From positions 3,390-20,706 of the forward strand of contig MHPU01000003.1 in assembly GCA_001820485.1 (NCBI GenBank): a DNA stretch of 17,317 nt, given 5' to 3'. This DNA comes from Candidatus Staskawiczbacteria bacterium RIFOXYD1_FULL_32_13. Its GTDB lineage: Bacteria > Patescibacteriota > Minisyncoccia > Minisyncoccales > Staskawiczbacteraceae. The notes beneath the pieces were generated by a model. That model was not told the DNA's origin, did not search any database, and worked only from the letters and a program-made list of their open reading frames with translations. The stretch's first letter is position 1; every line of letters starts with the position of its first letter. Made by a program: the position numbers and the translations under genes. Positions 7,261 to 11,989 of this stretch are shown in pieces.

Positions 7261-7500
7261 TTATATTAAACCTTCAATACATTCTTCTCCATTAATTACT
7301 TCATATGTAGGATAAATCTTTTGAACTCTACCAACTTGCCCATCTTCAAGCATTACCTTAATTCCCCTATGATGATTTGCAGAACTAGTTAAAATCCTAC
7401 CAACTTTTCCGTGTGTTAATTTTCCAGTAGGCTGATCTTTTTTAAGCACAATGTCAACCTCTGAGCCAATCTTAATATTTATTCTATTTGCCCCATCCAT
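7261..7500 (-). CDS. YwbE family protein
   Basis: The 79-residue product matches the YwbE (DUF2196) family throughout: 'RINIKIGSEVDIVLKKDQPT', then 'GKLTHGKVGRILTSSANHHR', then 'GIKVMLEDGQVGRVQKIYP'. It is a small all-beta protein whose function is not established. The motif 'G..V.IVLK.DQ.TG.LT.G.V..IL' is the family hallmark and is complete. It starts with ATG 7500, with an extended -10 so close upstream that the message should begin at the start codon. The C-terminal 'YEVINGEECIEGLI' tail is a little longer than in the compact members I recall. It stands between the imported-looking cyclohydrolase gene and the HTH gene and is probably transcribed alone. Confidence 0.92.
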   Translation of the reverse strand: MDGANRINIKIGSEVDIVLKKDQPTGKLTHGKVGRILTSSANHHRGIKVMLEDGQVGRVQKIYPTYEVINGEECIEGLI

Positions 7501-7506
7501 AATAAT

Positions 7507-7515
7507 ATTATATCA
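7507..7515 (-). promoter_or_regulatory. extended -10 of ywbE, leaderless
   Basis: TGATATAAT on the minus strand has TATAAT at 7507-7512 with TG one base further upstream. The -10 ends 6 nt before the ATG at 7500, so +1 should coincide with the A of ATG. No convincing -35 is found at 16-18 nt, as often in extended -10 promoters. Confidence 0.6.
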
Positions 7516-7555
7516 AAAAAATTATAAAAATACGATTTTATAAAATTAATTTTAG

Positions 7556-7587
7556 AAAAACGGCGGGTCATTGTGACGGCCCGCCGT
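7556..7587 (-). terminator. GC-rich intrinsic terminator of the IMP cyclohydrolase gene
   Basis: CGGCGGG (7561-7567) pairs with CCCGCCG (7580-7586), giving a 7-8 bp GC-only stem with a 12-nt loop and a five-T tail on the minus strand (complement of 7556-7560). It lies 31 nt after the stop. Its GC richness matches the gene it serves and contrasts with most of the other terminators here. Confidence 0.88.
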
Positions 7588-7618
7588 GTTGTTTGTCTTA
7601 CCGAGCAATCAAGCCCAG

Positions 7619-8356
7619 CTAGACCTTCCTGTACTTATTGATGATCTTGACCGTTGAGGTGCCGGTCGAAAGATCAACAAACTTGACTACCAACGCAACG
7701 CGATTTGCTTCGTTGAGTGCCTCCCAAAATTCTTTGGCAACAGTGTAGATGTTATTACTATCGATTGGTAACAAGTAAGGTTCACCAATAAACGCGGGTA
7801 AAGGATTGCCATCGCCCATATAAGTGGTCATGCACAAACCCAACCCAGCGTCCAGCTGATCGTAGCAAAAGGTTAACCGGTCACAGCTATCCCCCAAGAA
7901 TGACTTGCGCAGAAGAGAAAACTCCACGCATCCTCCACCAGACGAGATTCCACATACAGCAGTAATCCGAGAAGTGGAATTTGGAGGATCATCCTCATAC
8001 TTGAAACCAGCAAGCAATTGGCTGAAAGTCATCCCCGAAACCAATCCAGTCACAACAGCGTCAGTTTGTACACCGTTGCTGACGACATAGATACCACCTC
8101 CCTCCATCATCGCGTTGTAGATAATGTTGCGTGGATCAGTCACCTTGGCCGGATCAGCCGCTTCTGTAAAGACTCGACCCTTTCCATCGTGGCAGAAAAC
8201 ACGATTGCGACTGTTTTCACCACGACCCATAATCCAATAGACCAAGACTAAAAACTTGCCCACAGAACTCAGACCAACCACCATACCCCGACCGGGGTAC
8301 GGGTTGTCTTTCAACTTCACGAAGTTTTTCTTCGCAATTTCCCAATGACTCGTCAT
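7619..8356 (-). CDS. IMP cyclohydrolase (PurO-like)
   Basis: The 245-residue protein belongs to the PurO-type IMP cyclohydrolase family, which closes FAICAR to IMP in the last step of purine synthesis. Family landmarks are in order: 'DNPYPGRGMVVGLS' (residues 17-30), 'VYWIMGRGENSRNRVF' (39-54), 'DPRNIIYNAM' (74-83), 'VVSNGVQTDA' (91-100) and 'FKYEDDPPNSTSRI' (118-131). The start is ATG 8356: GGAGG at 8365-8369 lies 8 nt upstream, and an in-frame TTG at 8359 is less likely. Base composition is about 50% G+C against 25-30% around it. The gene uses TAG as stop and has its own consensus promoter and GC terminator, all unlike the neighbours, so horizontal acquisition is likely. No other purine gene is near, so whether it works in synthesis, salvage or a new role is open. 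Confidence 0.88.
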   Translation of the reverse strand: MTSHWEIAKKNFVKLKDNPYPGRGMVVGLSSVGKFLVLVYWIMGRGENSRNRVFCHDGKGRVFTEAADPAKVTDPRNIIYNAMMEGGGIYVVSNGVQTDAVVTGLVSGMTFSQLLAGFKYEDDPPNSTSRITAVCGISSGGGCVEFSLLRKSFLGDSCDRLTFCYDQLDAGLGLCMTTYMGDGNPLPAFIGEPYLLPIDSNNIYTVAKEFWEALNEANRVALVVKFVDLSTGTSTVKIINKYRKV

Positions 8357-8364
8357 CAAATTAT

Positions 8365-8369
8365 CCTCC
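8365..8369 (-). promoter_or_regulatory. strong Shine-Dalgarno of the IMP cyclohydrolase gene
   Basis: GGAGG within ACGGAGGATAA lies 8 nt before ATG 8356 and decides that start over the TTG three bases earlier. The same ACGGAGGATA string precedes the 107-residue membrane protein gene at the right end of the window. Most other genes here show no such site. Confidence 0.85.
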
Positions 8370-8416
8370 GTCAGAAAATGGAAATTACCGCTGGAAGCCG
8401 CGGTCGCTATGAATAA

Positions 8417-8445
8417 ATGTTATGCCTATTGCAAATATTTGTCAA
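8417..8445 (-). promoter_or_regulatory. canonical promoter of the IMP cyclohydrolase gene
   Basis: A perfect TTGACA (8440-8445) is separated by 17 nt from TAACAT (8417-8422) on the minus strand. The predicted leader is about 54 nt and contains the Shine-Dalgarno. This is the only perfect -35 found in the window; the AT-rich neighbours rely on extended -10 elements instead. Confidence 0.75.
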
Positions 8446-8489
8446 ACAAAAACCGCTTAACGCGATTGTAATTTTCAATCAATTAATTT

Positions 8490-8645
8490 TTATTTATCTT
8501 TAGTTCGCCAATTTATTTCAAAAGAAATTGAGTGTTTGCCCACAATATTCCATTTTGAAAACCTAAAACAAAATAATTGAAATTTATTTTCAGCGATTTT
8601 TCCAAAACCAAATCTATTCAAAGTAAGCTCAATATCTATTACCAT
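8490..8645 (-). CDS. possible small protein or gene remnant, 51 aa
   Basis: A frame from ATG 8645 to TAA 8490 encodes 51 residues (MVIDIELTLNRFGFGKIAEN onward, ending SFEINWRTKDK); upstream ATGs up to 8693 would add residues that run into a repeat hairpin. No family is recognised. In favour: the codon pattern looks coding, and the stop is followed by the same AAATTAATTGA string that follows the GNAT and MscL stops. Against: it is short, lacks a clear promoter and directly abuts the composite repeat, so it may be the tail of a truncated gene. If it is not a gene, 8446-8654 is plain AT-rich spacer. Confidence 0.4.
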   Translation of the reverse strand: MVIDIELTLNRFGFGKIAENKFQLFCFRFSKWNIVGKHSISFEINWRTKDK

Positions 8646-8754
8646 ATATAATTTGCTATTCCAATAATTTTTGGAATAACTTTTGGTTAACACTTTTAAC
8701 CTGACTTTTTTCTTTTGGTTATCACGTGATAACCTGACCTATTCTATTCGCTCA

Positions 8755-8772
8755 CCTGCCTGCGCAGGCAGG
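8755..8772. repeat. 18-bp GC palindrome inserted in hairpin 4 of copy A
   Basis: CCTGCCTGCGCAGGCAGG is a perfect palindrome. Deleting it turns the surrounding hairpin into a sequence that matches the reverse complement of hairpin 4 in copy B (10611-10638) at 27 of 28 positions, so it looks like a precise insertion. Confidence 0.8.
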
Positions 8773-8820
8773 CACAGGTCTGAGCGAATACAAGCCATTC
8801 CACCATTCGCGTGAATAGTG

Positions 8821-8840
8821 CCTGCCTGCCAGCAAGCAGG
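8821..8840. repeat. 20-bp degenerate relative of the GC palindrome inserted in hairpin 5
   Basis: CCTGCCTGCCAGCAAGCAGG starts like the palindrome at 8755-8772 and forms a weaker hairpin with CCTGC/GCAGG ends. Removing it joins GAATAGTG to GAATAG, restoring the arm seen uninterrupted in copy B (10665-10678). Confidence 0.75.
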
Positions 8841-8860
8841 GAATAGATTATTTTTATCAA

Positions 8861-9436
8861 CTATTTTTTTATTTTAATTATTTCTAATAATTTCTCAAGT
8901 AAATCTGGAAACTCAGTATAGCCAGCTTTTTTATTAAAATGCCCAGCATTAGGCACAAAAGTCAATTTAGCATTAAGCTTACTCGCCAATTGTTTTCCAT
9001 TTTCTAAACCAACATAAGGATCTGTATCAGATTGATAAACAATAAAATCTTTTGCTTTACTTTTTATAATATTCCAATCAAAATCAAATCCACTAAAACT
9101 ACTATCTCTATCATAATTTAAAATAGGTTTTACTCCAATTGGCGTTCCAACAAAAACAACTGCTCTAACCTCAAAATTTAATTTTTCCAATATACGCAAT
9201 GTAAAAATTCCGCCCAAACTATGCCCAATTAGTATTGAATCTTCATTTATACTTTTTTCATATTTTTCCAATACATCAAACCACTCTGATATCTTTGCCG
9301 GTACAACTGGTGGCGAAGGGAATTGCGGTACAATAACATTACAACCATTAGCTTCCAGCTTTTCCTTCATCCATGGAAACCAATTTTCCTCTGGATAACC
9401 TTCAGTGCCATGGAAAATAAAAATCGTATTATTCAT
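8861..9436 (-). CDS. alpha/beta hydrolase, RBBP9/YdeN-like serine hydrolase
   Basis: The 191-residue cytoplasmic hydrolase opens with 'TIFIFHGTEGYPEENWFPW', the oxyanion-loop region of the RBBP9/YdeN group. The nucleophile elbow GHSLGG holds Ser73, 'YQSDTDPYV' supplies an acid (Asp139 by family precedent) and 'PNAGHFN' the catalytic His166, so the triad is complete. The likely activity is ester or amide hydrolysis; the substrate is unknown. The start is ATG 9436, 15 nt after the NUDIX stop; an in-frame TTG at 9451 is less likely. It is probably co-transcribed with the NUDIX gene. The leader AATTAATTGAGAAATA before the ATG resembles the one before the 173-residue gene starting at 10492. Confidence 0.92.
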   Translation of the reverse strand: MNNTIFIFHGTEGYPEENWFPWMKEKLEANGCNVIVPQFPSPPVVPAKISEWFDVLEKYEKSINEDSILIGHSLGGIFTLRILEKLNFEVRAVVFVGTPIGVKPILNYDRDSSFSGFDFDWNIIKSKAKDFIVYQSDTDPYVGLENGKQLASKLNAKLTFVPNAGHFNKKAGYTEFPDLLEKLLEIIKIKK

Positions 9437-9451
9437 AAAATTATTTCTCAA

Positions 9452-9889
9452 TTAATTTTTGATTTTTTCTAAATATTCCTGTACACCTTTGAGCCATCCA
9501 CCTTCAAAATAATCTTCTGGTTTAAAACTTGCAGGGTCTACCCATAAAATTTCCGGATGTCTTTCTGAAAGCACAACTTCTCCGTCCTCAATTGAACCAT
9601 CATAACCCAGAGCAAAGATTCTCACCACTGGATTCCCAAAAACTTGTTCAATTCTTTGATGACGCATAAAAACCACTGGTTCTCCAATAGTATATTTAAT
9701 ATTTTCCCCCAATTCTTCTTTAATTTTTCTTTTTATTACATCACTTAAACTCACATCAAATTCATCTTTTTTAATTCTTCCTCCTGGCAAGTCCCAACAG
9801 CCAAAATTATCTTTGAGTATCAAAAGTTTACCATCTTTTTTAAAAAATACTTTTACTGCCACAAAATATAAATCTTTTTCATTTTCCAT
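9452..9889 (-). CDS. NUDIX hydrolase
   Basis: The 145-residue protein has a NUDIX fold with the box starting at Gly37: G-x5-E (Gly37, Glu43) and RKIKEELG (Arg54 to Gly61). Two deviations are visible. There are 10 rather than 7 residues between Glu43 and Arg54, and the Glu of the canonical REUXEE is Lys55, while Glu58 and Glu59 are kept. Activity on a nucleoside diphosphate derivative is therefore plausible but altered metal geometry is possible. The first six residues, MENEKD, and the 75 nt upstream are nearly identical to those of the unrelated GNAT gene starting at 11257. It is followed after 15 nt by the hydrolase gene. Confidence 0.93.
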   Translation of the reverse strand: MENEKDLYFVAVKVFFKKDGKLLILKDNFGCWDLPGGRIKKDEFDVSLSDVIKRKIKEELGENIKYTIGEPVVFMRHQRIEQVFGNPVVRIFALGYDGSIEDGEVVLSERHPEILWVDPASFKPEDYFEGGWLKGVQEYLEKIKN

Positions 9890-9965
9890 AATTTTGTTTC
9901 TAAATTTATTTTTATATTTTGCTATTCCAATAATTTTTGAATAGCTTGATTGTCATATGATAACC
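9872..9965. repeat. partial composite unit C with duplicated leader of the NUDIX gene
   Basis: From 9872 to 9945 the sequence is a near copy of 11240-11311: first six codons of the gene, leader, and the hairpin GCTATTCCAA/TTGAATAGC (9921-9945, one G missing from the right arm). At 9948-9965 GATTGTCATATGATAACC is a decayed version of palindrome 3 of the full copies, with CATATG in place of the central CACGTG. Elements 2, 4 and 5 are absent. Confidence 0.8.
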
Positions 9966-9970
9966 AAAAA

Positions 9971-10492
9971 TTATTTTGCGTAATCTTCTGGGATATCTAT
10001 AATTATTTTATCATAAAAAAGATATTTTTGCTTTTGGTATTCTCTTTTTGAAAAACAATATTTTTCTTTTATCGCTTTATATTCCTTAATTAAATCTTTA
10101 TGGTCAAGCATATATTTTGTAAAATTCTTGCAAAACATGGCTTCATAACCTTGATACACATTTATACTTACTTCGTATTCCTCTGTTTCAATTTGAAATT
10201 TTACAAATTCTGGCTTTTCTGTTTCTGGATCCCCAAACTCTTTTCTTAAAATTTCTATTACTTTTGTAAATTGACCATCTTTAGGACAAACTGCAATCTC
10301 AACATCTCCTGCTGGAATTTTATATACTACAGAGCCGATAGGAAACACATCACAAAATTCACCAACAAGATCTATAATAATTTTTAAATACTTGTCTTGT
10401 AAGGCTTGAATTTTTGCCCCATACTCAAAAAGCTTTTTTGGTTTTTCGTTATATTTCTCAAAAAATTCTGCTGGCTTATTTAGTGGTTTCAT
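9971..10492 (-). CDS. GrpB-like/nucleotidyltransferase-fold protein
   Basis: The 173-residue product looks like a divergent GrpB (UPF0157)-type nucleotidyltransferase-fold protein: 'VFPIGSVVYKIPAGDVEIAV' (residues 49-68) aligns with the GSTAVPG..AKP.IDI motif, with Gly53-Ser54 and acidic Asp63/Glu65. The C-terminal 'LIKEYKAIKEKYCFSKREYQ' helix pair resembles the tail of that family. The substrate is unknown and the first motif is atypical, so the assignment is moderate. It stands alone between repeat units B and C. The start ATG 10492 is preceded by AATTAATTGAGAAAATA, like the hydrolase leader. Confidence 0.72.
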   Translation of the reverse strand: MKPLNKPAEFFEKYNEKPKKLFEYGAKIQALQDKYLKIIIDLVGEFCDVFPIGSVVYKIPAGDVEIAVCPKDGQFTKVIEILRKEFGDPETEKPEFVKFQIETEEYEVSINVYQGYEAMFCKNFTKYMLDHKDLIKEYKAIKEKYCFSKREYQKQKYLFYDKIIIDIPEDYAK

Positions 10493-10524
10493 AAACTATT
10501 TTCTCAATTAATTTTATATTTTTC

Positions 10525-10676
10525 TATTCTACTTTTTAGTAGAATAACTTTTGGTTAATACTTATTAACCTGACTTTTTTCCTTTGGTTATCACGTGATA
10601 ACCTGCCCCCTATTCGCTCAGACCTGTGTGAGTGAATACCATTCCACCATTCCACCATTCGCACGAATAGTGGAAT
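10525..10676. repeat. composite hairpin repeat, full copy B (uninterrupted)
   Basis: The hairpins in order are: 10525-10546 (TATTCTACT/AGTAGAATA), 10553-10570 (GGTTAATA/TATTAACC), 10586-10603 (GGTTATCACGTGATAACC, perfect), 10611-10638 (TATTCGCTCA/TGAGTGAATA) and 10649-10676 (ATTCCACCATTCG/CGAATAGTGGAAT, one mismatch). ATTCCACC is tandemly duplicated just before hairpin 5. The spacer between hairpins 2 and 3 (TGACTTTTTTCC) is shared with copy A. It fills the gap between the GNAT gene and the GrpB-like gene. Confidence 0.85.
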
Positions 10677-10702
10677 AACTTTATTTACTGTTCAATTAAT
10701 TT

Positions 10703-11257
10703 TTATTTTAGCTCGTACTCGCGGACCATATAAAAGCTTTGTGGACTTTGATCGGGAGCTACTTCTTTAAAACCAAGTTTTTCATACAACTTTTGAGCAG
10801 GACCGTCTTTTTCTCCTGGCGTTGAAAGTATAATTTTAGTAGCTCCTTTTTGTCTTGTTCGATCTATTATTTGTTCAGTAATTTTTTGCCCAAGCCCTTG
10901 CCCCCTATATTTGAGCTTTATATTTACCCCTTTTATTTGAAAAACTCTTTCACTAGGTCTAGTAAAAAAATTAACATAAGGAATTTCCTTTTCAAGCTCT
11001 TCCTCGGTTTCTTCAAATGAAAAAGCAGAGCCAACCAATTCTCCGTCTATTCTTAAAACTAATTCCGTTGCATTGAGCCGGTCTAAAAAACCTTGCAATC
11101 GTTTTTTGGCATATTCAATATCAGAACTGCATGGTTTATTTTTTTCTAAATGAATTTGCAAAGCCAAAGCCGCCAATTCATCAAGAGGACAATCATTTTC
11201 AAAAATTATTTTAGGCCCTTCTTCATTTTTTTGTATTATATCTTTTTCATTTTCCAT
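10703..11257 (-). CDS. GNAT family N-acetyltransferase
   Basis: The 184-residue protein has a GNAT domain in about residues 65-180. Motif A is 'GVNIKLKYRGQGLGQKITEQ', with the acetyl-CoA pyrophosphate loop Arg118-Gly-Gln-Gly121-Leu-Gly123. It is followed by 'AQKLYEKLGFKEV', the conserved C-terminal strand-helix that closes the cofactor pocket. It would transfer an acyl group from acyl-CoA to an amine; the acceptor is not predictable. The N-terminal 50 residues are Glu/Lys-rich with a helix. It begins MENEKD from a DNA segment shared with the NUDIX gene. A promoter lies about 83 nt upstream (11340-11368), so its mRNA should carry hairpin 11286-11311 in the leader. Its stop is followed by repeat copy B. 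Confidence 0.93.
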   Translation of the reverse strand: MENEKDIIQKNEEGPKIIFENDCPLDELAALALQIHLEKNKPCSSDIEYAKKRLQGFLDRLNATELVLRIDGELVGSAFSFEETEEELEKEIPYVNFFTRPSERVFQIKGVNIKLKYRGQGLGQKITEQIIDRTRQKGATKIILSTPGEKDGPAQKLYEKLGFKEVAPDQSPQSFYMVREYELK

Positions 11258-11311
11258 AATTTTGAAATTTATTTTTAAATTATTTGCTATTCCAAGAATT
11301 TTTGGAATAGC
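11240..11311. repeat. duplicated leader unit D of the GNAT gene with 10-bp hairpin
   Basis: This near copy of 9872-9945 covers the first six codons, an AT-rich leader (a short block is absent here relative to the other copy) and the hairpin GCTATTCCAA/TTGGAATAGC (11286-11295 with 11302-11311, a 10-bp perfect stem). The hairpin lies 28 nt before the ATG at 11257. The 31-nt equivalent in front of the NUDIX gene and the 32-nt one in front of the GrpB-like gene show a conserved placement. Confidence 0.82.
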
Positions 11312-11339
11312 TTTTTCAAAATTTTCATTTTATTATCTT

Positions 11340-11368
11340 AATTTATCACTTCTTGAGCCTAGATTCAA
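11340..11368 (-). promoter_or_regulatory. promoter of the GNAT gene
   Basis: TTGAAT (11363-11368), 17 nt, TAAATT (11340-11345) with TG one base before the -10 on the minus strand. It sits just downstream of the terminator at 11376-11397 and predicts a leader of about 75 nt containing the repeat hairpin. Confidence 0.5.
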
Positions 11369-11375
11369 TAGTAAC

Positions 11376-11397
11376 AAAAAACGAGCAAAATGCTCGT
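11376..11397 (-). terminator. intrinsic terminator after the PGDYG-like gene
   Basis: ACGAGCA (11381-11387), a 3-nt loop and TGCTCGT (11391-11397) form a 7-bp stem. A six-T run follows on the minus strand (complement of 11376-11381). It lies 29 nt after the stop of the 179-residue gene and ends the antiporter transcription unit. Confidence 0.85.
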
Positions 11398-11426
11398 AAT
11401 TGTCCTAATAATACTATTTTAAATTA

Positions 11427-11966
11427 TTATCCAGCCTCTTCAGCACTATAATTATTAAGTAGCATTTGTTCATCACCTATTATATAGCGATCTTGAGTCA
11501 AGTTCCCGTCTTTATCAAGCCCTACAACAAACATGCACTTATCAGAACCATCTTGAAAAGCTGGGTTTTCTTGAGTGCCCCATGGAGCTGAAATTCTAAC
11601 AAATCCACCAAAAGGATTACTCATCGCAATTATTTTTCTCTTTTTTGGTAACCACTCACCCTTGCCATCAGAATCATACAAGTCTTGAAATTTCTTATCT
11701 GTGAAAACGAACTTCTCACCTTTTGTGCCAGTTATTATCCAATCACCATCCTTGGCCTCTTGAGTAGACTCAAGCGTGCCATCTGGGAGCTTAGTTTCTA
11801 CAACCTGACTTATAGAAACTTTTTCAGCTCCAAGAATAGGTTCAATTTTTCTACTATACACCTTGCCATTTTCTAAAAATTGCCTTTCTAATTCTTCAGA
11901 AAAAAGATCTATAAGCATAGGCTCCTTACTTTCTAAAGAACCAACTTGTTCTATATTTTTTTTCAT
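11427..11966 (-). CDS. PGDYG-like domain protein
   Basis: The 179-residue soluble protein has in residues 55-110 a segment 'AKDGDWIITGTKGEKFVFTD' followed by 'KKFQDLYD', which resembles the PGDYG domain, a small beta domain found in bacterial proteins that handle nucleotide- or sugar-related cargo. The remainder is not recognised: a polar N-terminus, and a Gly/Asp-rich C-terminal part with 'NPFGGFVRISAPWGTQENPA'. The only two cysteine/methionine-like features are a single Cys and a short 'DKCMFVVGLDKDG' hairpin. It follows the antiporter gene by 23 nt and precedes a terminator, so it is the last gene of that unit; a role linked to ion transport is not implied by its sequence. The domain call is moderate. 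Confidence 0.72.
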   Translation of the reverse strand: MKKNIEQVGSLESKEPMLIDLFSEELERQFLENGKVYSRKIEPILGAEKVSISQVVETKLPDGTLESTQEAKDGDWIITGTKGEKFVFTDKKFQDLYDSDGKGEWLPKKRKIIAMSNPFGGFVRISAPWGTQENPAFQDGSDKCMFVVGLDKDGNLTQDRYIIGDEQMLLNNYSAEEAG

Positions 11967-11989
11967 ATATTTAATAAATTAATAATATT

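Larger units (their letters stand above)
8655..8850. repeat. composite hairpin repeat, full copy A (interrupted twice)
   Basis: Five inverted repeats occur in series: 8657-8678 (TATTCCAA/TTGGAATA), 8685-8701 (GGTTAA/TTAACC), the 18-bp palindrome GGTTATCACGTGATAACC at 8717-8734, 8745-8790 (TATTCGCTCA/TGAGCGAATA) and 8801-8820 (CACCATTCG/TGAATAGTG, imperfect). The same five, in the same order, make up 10525-10676. Copy A carries two extra GC-rich blocks, 8755-8772 and 8821-8840, that the other copy lacks. It lies downstream of the alpha/beta hydrolase gene and upstream of the 51-residue frame. Confidence 0.85.

Noticed and set aside
7905..8251. Two plus-strand open frames opposite the IMP cyclohydrolase gene
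   Set aside because: They arise because the GC-rich gene has few stops on the other strand; the minus-strand protein is a clear family match.
8655..11311. Integron attC sites between the small genes
   Set aside because: The hairpins lack the GTTRRRY/RYYYAAC core pairs (the GTTA arms do not fit), and no integrase gene is present; only the cassette-like layout is kept as a hypothesis.
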